Positions 44,526-51,643 of a stretch of 64,000 bases of DNA are shown piece after piece. Source of the DNA: Proteiniphilum propionicum (GTDB lineage: Bacteria; Bacteroidota; Bacteroidia; Bacteroidales; Dysgonomonadaceae); assembly GCF_022267555.1 (NCBI RefSeq), contig NZ_CP073586.1, positions 2,161,501 through 2,225,500 of the forward strand. Reading direction: 5' to 3'. Each line of letters opens with the position of its first letter. Position 1 is the first letter of the stretch. Under the pieces are notes generated by a model. The model was not told where the DNA came from and ran no database searches. It was given only the letters and a program-made list of their open reading frames with translations. The position numbers were made by a program, and so were the translations under genes.

Positions 44526-45243
44526 GATTAATTGTTTGATTATTAGCTAATTAAGTAGATATATAACGCAAATTATTATCCACAAATCAATTAGAGTATT
44601 TTCTCTTGTTTTCGTTTGTTATCAGCATTTTCCGTGCATTTGCATAAATTTTACTGAATTTTGTCCCCTCATTTGTCCCCGAAAGTAGATGCGAGGGACA
44701 AATTCTTGTCCACCAAGCCGATTCAGCCATTGATTCCTATAAACTAAAATTAACTAAAATAAAATTATAGTAAACATCATTTCATAAAACAGTTTGGAAT
44801 ATTTATCTGCGTTTGCAGATGAATACTATAACATTGACATACAATGGTATACAATAAGCATATATTATGGCTAAAGTTACAACAGATGGTACTTTGGTTA
44901 GAATGTTCTAAAAATCGGTATGCTCGTTCTTGCGCCATGCCTCCATATTCATGAAAGCTGATACGCGGTTGGTTTCCTCGCCGTTCTTCTCCTGACGGCC
45001 TACTGCTTACAAAGGTGACGTGTCGCTTACAATGGCGAAGGTATCTAACGACGTGTCGATATACAAGAGTGGAAGCATCATTTCTATAACAGGACTGGAG
45101 CAAGTGAGCATACTGCGCAACTTGCTTTCGCAGTGTTTTTGGTAAAACAGCTATGGCAACGTCTGAAAGCTGAGCGTAAATGAGTTTTTGCAGTCAAAGG
45201 AGAAAAGAGTCTGCAAGCCCATAGCCAACAGACTCTCTCTTGT
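44526..45243. other. Left part of element 2: att arms and a decayed coding remnant
   Basis: TTTGTCCCC pairs at 44660-44668 and 44672-44680, then GGGACAAA at 44695. A 6-bp hairpin ATCTGC-gttt-GCAGAT lies at 44804-44819. On the minus strand about 45082-44905 reads as a broken coding fragment (MLPLLYIDTSLDTFAIVSD, one stop, then EETNRVSAFMNMEAWRKNEH), probably the end of a lost accessory gene of unknown family. No intact gene is visible. Confidence 0.4.
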
Positions 45244-45734
45244 TTATTCACAGATGACAACGTCATCCTTGTACTCTGTCACTTCCTTGCCGTTGATGAG
45301 TTGGATAATGACCTCACTGCCCAAGTCCTCGACAATCGTTTCCTCTGTCTGACCTCTTTGGGGAAGAAGTCGCTCTCGTCATGCACATAGAATATGCCGC
45401 AACCTGGTTCAATCTCTCGCCAACTGATGGAAAGTTTGTTGCCAAGTTCCTTGTTCACCTCTTCAAAGAACAAGTCGCAGGAAGACCACGCACTTTCGGT
45501 GTCAAAGGACAATAGTGCACAATCGTATTCCACGCTCTTGTCATAATCTGCTCAATAGATATTTCCCCTTACCGAGATGCCTTTCTTCTCGTAGTCGATA
45601 CGATAGTGTTCTGCCAAGCGATACAGATACACATCCTTACTATTCACCTCCAAATCTTGGAGTGTCTTCCAAAGATCTGCCACGGCTCTTCGTTAGCCTG
45701 TCACCTTGTACTGAGTGTCGCAAATGTTAGCCAT
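45244..45734 (-). pseudogene. Decayed gene of a Bacteroides conjugative-element accessory type
   Basis: The minus-strand frame from the ATG at 45734 reads MANICDTQYKVTG, a stop, then VADLWKTLQDLEVNSKDVYLY, a second stop at about 45555, and SVEYDCALLSFDTESAWSSCDLF. After FYVHDESDFFPKE a frameshift near 45355 is needed to reach TEETIVEDLGSEVIIQLI and a final TEYKDDVVICE-stop. So there are two in-frame stops and one shift. The peptide resembles small uncharacterised proteins carried by Bacteroides conjugative transposons; I do not know a function. It shows that element 2 is decaying. Confidence 0.6.
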
Positions 45735-46125
45735 AAGATAAAATTTTTATTTTCTTCCCTTATGTAGAACCAACTACCATCGGGATTGATTAAAGAATTA
45801 GTTGCCCCAAAAGCTGTTATGGCTCATCATGGCAAGGTTTTGCCGTCAAATACTACCTCTGACACAGTCAGAGCGTGGAGATTTTGCGGACAAACCACAG
45901 GCACCGACCTTGCAGGATGAATGCCACAACAGGTACCTTTGCAACACAATTCTTATCAAAGCCCGATAGGTTGTGTGATTAATCTACAAAACAGGGAGTA
46001 AAGCGTATAAATTGCCTTCAAAATAAAGGAATACTATATAAACTAGAAAAATTATCAACTAAAACATGGTGGTTTCGAGAAAAGATTATACCTTTGCAGT
46101 TGATATTTACTCTATAATATAAATT
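45735..46125. other. Intergenic region with abiE promoter
   Basis: No gene is supported. TACCTTTG at 46089-46096 fits the -7 consensus and lies 30 bp before the abiEi ATG. The rest holds no clear repeat or coding signal. Confidence 0.4.
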
Positions 46126-46896
46126 ATGAATTTAGTTACAGGTTCAAAGATAAACCAATTATTGATGAATACTGACCAAAATGGACTGATATTCTCTGCG
46201 TGGCTCAAGACACAGGGATATTCAGACCAGTTGCAAAAACAGTATCGCGACTCGGGATGGCTCACATCGCTATCTCAAGGTGTGATGTATAGAACTGGCA
46301 GCAAATTATCAGCTTACTCTGCGTTGGCAACCTGTAACCTGCAAACCGGTGCAAAATATCGTATAGCAGCTCACTCTGCACTGGAGTATGCGGGATTCAA
46401 TCACTATGTGCCTATGGGGAAGCCAACGTTGTCAGTAGCACTCAGTCCTACGAAGAAACGTCCTATGTGGATGAAGGACGAAATGTTTGATGTGATATTC
46501 CGTCCTTTCTATACAGAGGTATTCCCCACTCCAGAAGTCATACTTAAAGAGGAGGAGCATGGCGTACTGTATGTATCTGCTCCCGAACAGGCTTTCTTGG
46601 AATGTCTGCTGCTTGCCCCAAAATTCTATGATTATATGGATTTGTATTATATCATGGAGCAGCTTACAACATTGAGAAGTGACGTAATTCAGCGATTGCT
46701 TGAAAGCGTAAAGAACTTCAGCATCAAGAGAATGTTCCTATACATGGCGGAGAAAGCAGGTCACTACTGGTTTGAAGAGCTTGACCTTGAAAAGATAAAT
46801 ATAGGAACATCAAAGATACAACTGGTTCCCGATGGTACCTATAGTTCAAAGTATATGATAACCATACCTAAAGCATTGAACAGCTATGAAGGATAG
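46126..46896 (+). CDS. AbiEi-type antitoxin (type IV toxin-antitoxin / abortive infection)
   Basis: A 256-residue protein with an N-terminal winged-HTH-like domain (WLKTQGYSDQLQKQYRDSGW, followed by LSQGVMYRTGSKLSAYSALATC) and the AbiEi antitoxin domain behind it (AAHSALEYAGFNHYV, VSAPEQAFLECLLL). AbiEi proteins repress their own operon and neutralise the AbiEii nucleotidyltransferase without direct contact. Its stop overlaps the next start by 11 bp, so the pair is coupled. The pair is intact in the otherwise decayed element 2, as addiction modules often are. Confidence 0.82.
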   Translation: MNLVTGSKINQLLMNTDQNGLIFSAWLKTQGYSDQLQKQYRDSGWLTSLSQGVMYRTGSKLSAYSALATCNLQTGAKYRIAAHSALEYAGFNHYVPMGKPTLSVALSPTKKRPMWMKDEMFDVIFRPFYTEVFPTPEVILKEEEHGVLYVSAPEQAFLECLLLAPKFYDYMDLYYIMEQLTTLRSDVIQRLLESVKNFSIKRMFLYMAEKAGHYWFEELDLEKINIGTSKIQLVPDGTYSSKYMITIPKALNSYEG

Positions 46897-47788
46897 ATAC
46901 AAGAAACAAGTGTTATTGCTCATACGCATTATGCCATCGGTTTATAAGATTAAAGAGTTTGCTGTGCATGGAGGAACTGCTATTAACCTGTTCCACAAAA
47001 ACATGCCTCGTTACAGCGTTGATATTGACCTCACATATATCTCTTTAGCAGACAGAGAATCGAGTCTGAAGTCTATCAATCAGAGATTGCTTGAGGTAAA
47101 GAACAGCATAGAAAAGAGTATTCCCGGCATTATGGTGAAGCATAAACCTGAAGTCTGGAAATTGCTCTGTACGCTCGGTGATGCCACGGTCAAGATAGAA
47201 GTCAATGGAACAAAACGAGGTGTCATAGGCAACCCTGTGGATTTACCCCTTTGCGAGAAAGCGCGAAATGAGTTCAACATGGGATGTAAGGCTCGCACAG
47301 TATCATTCAGCCAATTATATGGTGGCAAGATAACAGCTGCACTCAGCCGTCAGCATCCTCGTGATTTGTTCGACTGCAAATATATGGAGATAGACACCTT
47401 TGAAGAGGTGAAGGACGGCTTCCTTTTGTGCTTGCTTGGAAGCGACAAACCGATAGTTGAATCGCTTCAGCCAAATGCTGTTGATCAGACAGAAGCACTG
47501 GAGAACCAATTTGAGGGCATGACCGACATCCCTTTCAGTTATATCGACTACAAGGAAGCCAGAGAAAATCTACTTGAATTAGTAAACGGCAATCTGTGTA
47601 ATACAGATAAAGAGTTCCTTCTATCCTTTGAGTCTGGTTTGCCGGATTGGGGTAAGTGCTCAGCAGGAGACTTATCAGCATATCCTTCCGTGCAATGGAA
47701 ACTGCTTAACATCGGAAAACTAAAAAAGAGCAATCCGAAGAAATTTGAAGATGGTATAGCAAAACTGAAAGAGTGTTTAAGGCTATAA
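46886..47788 (+). CDS. AbiEii/AbiGii-type nucleotidyltransferase toxin
   Basis: A 300-residue toxin of the DNA polymerase beta-like nucleotidyltransferase superfamily. FAVHGGTAINLFHKNMPRYS holds the GG(S/T) motif, and SVDIDLTYI the metal-binding DxD. Later blocks (VKIEVNGTKRG, LPLCEKARNEF, QLYGGKITAALSRQHPRDLFD with KYMEID) match AbiEii. AbiEii toxins modify tRNA or other targets and stop growth on phage infection. The gene overlaps the AbiEi gene by 11 bp. Its last residues run to 47788, 248 bp before the third mnmE-end copy. Confidence 0.85.
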   Translation: MKDRYKKQVLLLIRIMPSVYKIKEFAVHGGTAINLFHKNMPRYSVDIDLTYISLADRESSLKSINQRLLEVKNSIEKSIPGIMVKHKPEVWKLLCTLGDATVKIEVNGTKRGVIGNPVDLPLCEKARNEFNMGCKARTVSFSQLYGGKITAALSRQHPRDLFDCKYMEIDTFEEVKDGFLLCLLGSDKPIVESLQPNAVDQTEALENQFEGMTDIPFSYIDYKEARENLLELVNGNLCNTDKEFLLSFESGLPDWGKCSAGDLSAYPSVQWKLLNIGKLKKSNPKKFEDGIAKLKECLRL

Positions 47789-47933
47789 CGATATATGCCG
47801 ACAAAAGAAAAAATGATGTTCATTGCCATAGAGCAGAGTTTTTCTCTTTTGAAGTCAAAAGCAGTTTACGTCACTCAAAAAACGGAGTTTCCTGACTCTT
47901 GTTTGTAGATAGTAGGCTTATCTTTATAAGATT

Positions 47934-47954
47934 TTTGTCCCCCATTTGTCCCCC
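47934..47954 (+). repeat. TTTGTCCCCC arm-type pair, right end of element 2
   Basis: TTTGTCCCCC at 47934-47943 and 47945-47954, starts 11 bp apart, similar to the pair at 44660-44680. Both are in the same orientation, unlike the inverted pairs of element 1. Confidence 0.45.
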
Positions 47955-48035
47955 GCATATTTGAGACAGTTTTATAATAACTGATATTCAAAAACTTACG
48001 AGCAAGAAATAAGTATTGCTTGGGGTAAATAGATG

Positions 48036-48053
48036 TTCTGCATCGGAAAGTAA
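48036..48053 (+). repeat. Third copy of the mnmE 3' end (outer attR)
   Basis: TTCTGCATCGGAAAGTAA again encodes FCIGK-stop, but with different synonymous codons from the other two copies, so it did not arise by simple duplication. It is the right boundary of element 2 and perhaps the original chromosomal end of mnmE. Confidence 0.72.
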
Positions 48054-48134
48054 CCAGGATACAAGATTTTTTGAGAATAAATAGTCAAATTGAGTTATAA
48101 TTCGTATCATTGTAGTCAGGTTTAGGCTGACAAT

Positions 48135-48962
48135 TTGCTTATGCAGGAAAAGAATATATCTTCACAATCAGGTAAACTCTTGAGTTATTTTCATAACCGG
48201 GGAATTCGATGTTTTAACTTCACCGATGCTTACCAAGCCATGTCCGAGATGAAGCAGGGTACGGCAAGAGAATTGTTGAGTGATATGACAAGAAGAGGGT
48301 TGTTGATGCGCTTGAAACAGGGTGTATATTACATCATACCCTACGAAGCCGATTCAAACACCTTTATGCCTGAATGGCATGTAATTGCACAATACCTTGT
48401 GAACGACGCCGATTATTACATTGGCTATTATTCCGCCTTACACATTCACAACCTGATTACCCAGCCTTCGCTGAAAGAACAAATCGTGGTATCCAGGCAA
48501 ATACGCCCTTCGGTACTAATGATAAAAGATATTCCCTTTCAGTTTATCTACCATAACACCATGCATTTTTTTGGAACAAAAAAAGTGTGGATCGACAGTT
48601 TTCACAAAGTAAATTGTTCAGATGTCGAAAAAACGATTATAGACTGTTTGTACAGACCCGATTATGCCGGAGGGATTGTAGAAATAGCCAGAGCTATACA
48701 TCAGTCAAAAGATTCACTTCGGTTTGATACGCTTCTGGATTACTCAAAACGATTCAATAGCCCGGCTGTCATCAAACGACTGGGCTTTTTATTGGAAATA
48801 CTCAACATAGAACATCCCATCATTAATGATTTGCTACAATTAAGAACCACAGCTTATGTTTTGCTGGATCCCGAATTACCGTCAAATGGAAAATATACAG
48901 ATCGTTGGCGGATACGCATAAATATTGATGTTGAAACCCTTATATCCGCCATTTATCAATGA
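48135..48962 (+). CDS. AbiEi-type antitoxin/regulator whose toxin gene is lost
   Basis: A 275-residue AbiEi_4-type protein: an N-terminal wHTH (FHNRGIRCFNFTDAYQAM, then TARELLSDMTRRGLLMRLKQGVYYII) and a C-terminal antitoxin domain (YYIGYYSALHIHNLITQP, VEKTIIDCLYRPDYAGGI). It is of a different subfamily from the AbiEi at 46126. It ends in an ATGA overlap with a second frame, the normal link to an AbiEii toxin, but only 24 codons of that toxin remain. So it is now an orphan regulator 86 bp upstream of a type III mod gene. The ATG at 48141 (MQEKN) is also possible. Confidence 0.8.
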   Translation: MLMQEKNISSQSGKLLSYFHNRGIRCFNFTDAYQAMSEMKQGTARELLSDMTRRGLLMRLKQGVYYIIPYEADSNTFMPEWHVIAQYLVNDADYYIGYYSALHIHNLITQPSLKEQIVVSRQIRPSVLMIKDIPFQFIYHNTMHFFGTKKVWIDSFHKVNCSDVEKTIIDCLYRPDYAGGIVEIARAIHQSKDSLRFDTLLDYSKRFNSPAVIKRLGFLLEILNIEHPIINDLLQLRTTAYVLLDPELPSNGKYTDRWRIRINIDVETLISAIYQ

Positions 48963-49033
48963 TTCTGCCTGACGAAATACAAAGAAAAGCCTCTTCTGCA
49001 GGAGTCAGAGACCAGCAGATTGAAAAATATTGA
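48959..49033 (+). pseudogene. 24-codon remnant of an AbiEii toxin gene
   Basis: Starts at the ATG overlapping the AbiEi stop (ATGA) and reads MILPDEIQRKASSAGVRDQQ, then IEKY and a TGA. This is the standard start of AbiEii proteins (short helix, then an IEKDYW-like motif), cut where the conserved Trp should come. Fifteen bp later the mod gene of the second type III system begins, so the toxin was replaced by the RM genes. Confidence 0.6.
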
Positions 49034-49048
49034 AATAACATACGCACA

Positions 49049-50980
49049 ATGGAAAAATTAACACAGGAAACCGTGAACTTCACGGAGAAAAATATCGACA
49101 GGATAGCCGCTCTTTTCCCGAGTGCCATAACTGAGACCAAAGATGCCGACGGCAAACTGAAACGCGTCGTGAACTTCCATCAGTTAAGGCAGTTGCTCTC
49201 CGATGAGGTGGTCGATGGTGAAGAATGCTACGAGTTCACCTGGGTGGGGAAGAAGCAATCCATCATTGAGGGGAACCGTCCCATCCGGAAGACGTTGCGC
49301 CCATCAAAAGAGGAAAGCAAGAACTGGGACAGTACCGAGAATCTTTATATCGAAGGCGATAACCTCGATGTGTTAAAGCTTCTGCAAAACTCCTACCTGA
49401 ACAAGGTGAAGATGATCTATATCGATCCCCCCTACAATACCGGGAACGATTTTATATACCGCGACAACTTCAAGGTCTCGAAAGAGGATTACGACGAAGA
49501 GTTGGGGCTGTTCGATGAGGAAGAAAACCGGCTGTTCAAAAACACCGAGACCAACGGACGCTATCATTCCGATTGGTGCAGCATGATGTATCCCCGTCTG
49601 CAATTAGCCCGTAACCTGCTCACCGATGACGGTGTGATTTTTATCTCGATTGATGATAATGAAGTGCACAATCTTCGGAAGATATGTGATGAAGTGTTTG
49701 GGGAAGAGCATTTTGTAGCCACATTTCCTTGGAGAAAAAGAACTGCAAAGTCTGATGTTCCTTTTGGTGTGTCACAGGATCATGAGTGGATTTTATGTTT
49801 TGGAAAGAGTGGCTTTATTGCCAATATTGAGGGAGGAACAAGAAAATATTATCATACAAATGATTTACCTAATAGACCTTGGCGAATACACGATTTAACG
49901 ACCCAAAGAAGTGCTTCAGAAAGACCAAATAGTTTTTTCACTATTGTAAATCCAAAAACAGGAGAAGAATTTCCTGCGAGTCCCATAAGGACATGGGCTA
50001 TGACAAAGGATACATTTAAGGATTATTACGACGAAAATCGTATTGTTTTTCCAGGTGACTATGATTTTCTAAACATATCAAAACCAGCCTTTAGATATTT
50101 CAAGGATGATGATATAAAGAAAGTCGGAGAAATGTTTGGGTATGTTCCAGTAAGTACGTTTTTACCTCAGGAGGTTGGAATGAGTCAAGATGGTACTAAA
50201 GATTTTGGCGATCTATTTAATAGTAAAATTTTCTCATATCCAAAACCAGTATTGCTTCTGAGTTATTTGATTAAAGTTACAACAAATTTCACAAAAAATG
50301 CAATTATCCTTGATTTCTTCTCCGGCTCCGCCACTACCGCCCATGCTGTCATGCAACTCAATGCGGAAGATGGTGGTAACCGAAAGTTCATCATGGTGCA
50401 GCTGCCGGAAGAGACCGATCCCAAGTCAGAGGCTTACAAGGCGGGGTACAAGAACATTTGCGAGATCGGGAAAGAGCGTATCCGCAGGGCAGGAAAGAAA
50501 ATTGAAGAAGAACTTAAGGCAAAATCAACCAAAAGTGATTTATTTGAAGGCGATAAAGAAGTAAAAATGGTTGACACCGGTTTCCGGGTACTGAAAGTGG
50601 ACAGCACCAATATGAAGGATGTCTATTTCAGTCCCTCTCAATATAACCAGCAGATGCTTCTGGACCTGGAAAGCAACATCAAGGATGACCGTACCGATAT
50701 CGACCTGCTGTATGGGGTTCTTCTCGAATGGGGTGTGCCGCTATCATTGCCACACATCACTGAAAAAATCGATGGGAAGGATGTACACTTTGTAAACGAC
50801 ACCGATCTGGTGGCCTGCTTTGAAGAGCATGTGCCGGAAGAGGTGATCCGGGAGATTGCCAGACGGAAACCGTTGCGGGTGGTGTTCCGCGACAGCTCGT
50901 TCCGCAACAGTCCGGACAAGATCAACGTGACTGAGATATTCAAGACACTTTCTCCTGAAACAACCATTAAGGTGATTTAG
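49049..50980 (+). CDS. Type III restriction-modification methyltransferase Mod (system 2)
   Basis: A 643-residue adenine-N6 methyltransferase of the larger type III Mod kind, unlike Mod 1. The N-terminal domain (NIDRIAALFPSAITE, YEFTWVGKKQSI) precedes the catalytic DPPYNTGNDF at residues 126-135 and the SAM-binding FFSGSATTAHAV at about 427. The C-terminal helical region carries VDTGFRVLKVDSTNMKDVYF. The target-recognition segment (about 49740-50300) is distinctly richer in A/T than the flanking conserved parts, a sign of domain exchange. The mod and res genes of this system are separated by a broken DUF3800 gene. Confidence 0.9.
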   Translation: MEKLTQETVNFTEKNIDRIAALFPSAITETKDADGKLKRVVNFHQLRQLLSDEVVDGEECYEFTWVGKKQSIIEGNRPIRKTLRPSKEESKNWDSTENLYIEGDNLDVLKLLQNSYLNKVKMIYIDPPYNTGNDFIYRDNFKVSKEDYDEELGLFDEEENRLFKNTETNGRYHSDWCSMMYPRLQLARNLLTDDGVIFISIDDNEVHNLRKICDEVFGEEHFVATFPWRKRTAKSDVPFGVSQDHEWILCFGKSGFIANIEGGTRKYYHTNDLPNRPWRIHDLTTQRSASERPNSFFTIVNPKTGEEFPASPIRTWAMTKDTFKDYYDENRIVFPGDYDFLNISKPAFRYFKDDDIKKVGEMFGYVPVSTFLPQEVGMSQDGTKDFGDLFNSKIFSYPKPVLLLSYLIKVTTNFTKNAIILDFFSGSATTAHAVMQLNAEDGGNRKFIMVQLPEETDPKSEAYKAGYKNICEIGKERIRRAGKKIEEELKAKSTKSDLFEGDKEVKMVDTGFRVLKVDSTNMKDVYFSPSQYNQQMLLDLESNIKDDRTDIDLLYGVLLEWGVPLSLPHITEKIDGKDVHFVNDTDLVACFEEHVPEEVIREIARRKPLRVVFRDSSFRNSPDKINVTEIFKTLSPETTIKVI

Positions 50981-51004
50981 GTCAATAATTTAATTCGATC
51001 TGTT

Positions 51005-51476
51005 ATGGACTTTGAAGTGTATTGCGATGAAAGTGGTTTAGAGGCACTGACCAACAAGAAAGCGCACCTCTATACGGCCATTGGGGGTATATGGATCAAT
51101 GCTTCTGATAGGAACAGGTTGAAAACTGATCTGTCTGCTGTTAAATCGAAACACAAAATTAATGGTGAATTCAAATGGAATAAGGTGTCACCTGCTTATG
51201 AGCCTTTCATACAACCGATTAGAAAAGATTTACTGGATTAAGGCGACATTACTGGATGAAAAAGCAATTCTGAAGAAAGGATGGGATAATCAGGGTAAAG
51301 CCTATTTTAAAGACCGAAGAGTTGCTATTGTCAAAGGCAATTATGTGGTGATCATCCGTTTTACAGGTCTATTAAAAGCAAAGTTTGTTACTGCGTTTGA
51401 AAAAGAGGACATTGGTAACATATTGTCCGGACCTGATTTTGAAAGGAGTGGGGAGTACTTTGGAGAGGCTAAATAA
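51005..51476 (+). pseudogene. Broken DUF3800-type gene between mod and res
   Basis: The first 78 codons (MDFEVYCDESGLEALTNKK, AIGGIWINASDRNRLKTDL) match the start of DUF3800 proteins, with the conserved DESG. The frame ends at 51241. A 9-bp direct repeat, TTACTGGAT, occurs at both ends of a 19-bp interval at the break; removing one copy plus the interval joins the frame to DEKAILKKGWDNQGKAYF, then GNYVVIIRFTGLLKAKFVTAF, which ends at 51476. The second half looks more like a small phage/toxin nuclease domain than like DUF3800, so the locus may be two truncated genes. No functional product is expected. Confidence 0.55.
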
Positions 51477-51478
51477 AA

Positions 51479-51503
51479 AAACGTTGATTCGGGTTCAACG
51501 TTT
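51479..51503 (+). terminator. Hairpin after the DUF3800 remnant
   Basis: AAACGTTGA (51479-51487) pairs with TCAACGTTT (51495-51503), a 9-bp stem with a 7-base loop. It is followed by AAAACC rather than a T tract, so termination is uncertain; the 140 bp beyond it to the res start contain nothing else clear. Confidence 0.4.
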
Positions 51504-51643
51504 AAAACCTTTGTAGGTTCCCTACCAAGGGTAGAGAATGATGCAAATATAATATATAAAAGTTGATATGCAAAATTTTAATGAGAAAATATATCCAATT
51601 TGCATGTCATTGAGCTATAATTAACATAGAAAAGACATAGAAG

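Larger units (their letters stand above)
44508..48053 (+). mobile_element. Decayed integrative element 2 (3.5 kb) in tandem
   Basis: Bounded by mnmE-end copies at 44508 and 48036 but without an integrase or mobilization genes. It has TTTGTCCCC pairs near both ends (44660, 47934), two decayed coding remnants and an intact AbiE-type toxin-antitoxin pair. Its right end shares the 15-bp AAAAAACGGAGTTTC (47877-47891) with the right end of element 1 (44395-44409). It looks like a remnant that could still be moved in cis by a related integrase. Confidence 0.6.
47789..48134. other. Right end of element 2 and start of the flanking module
   Basis: No gene. It contains AAAAAACGGAGTTTC (47877-47891, shared with the right end of element 1), the TTTGTCCCCC pair at 47934-47943 and 47945-47954, and the third mnmE-end copy at 48036-48053. 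The 81 bp after it lead to the second AbiEi gene with no clear promoter. Confidence 0.5.
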
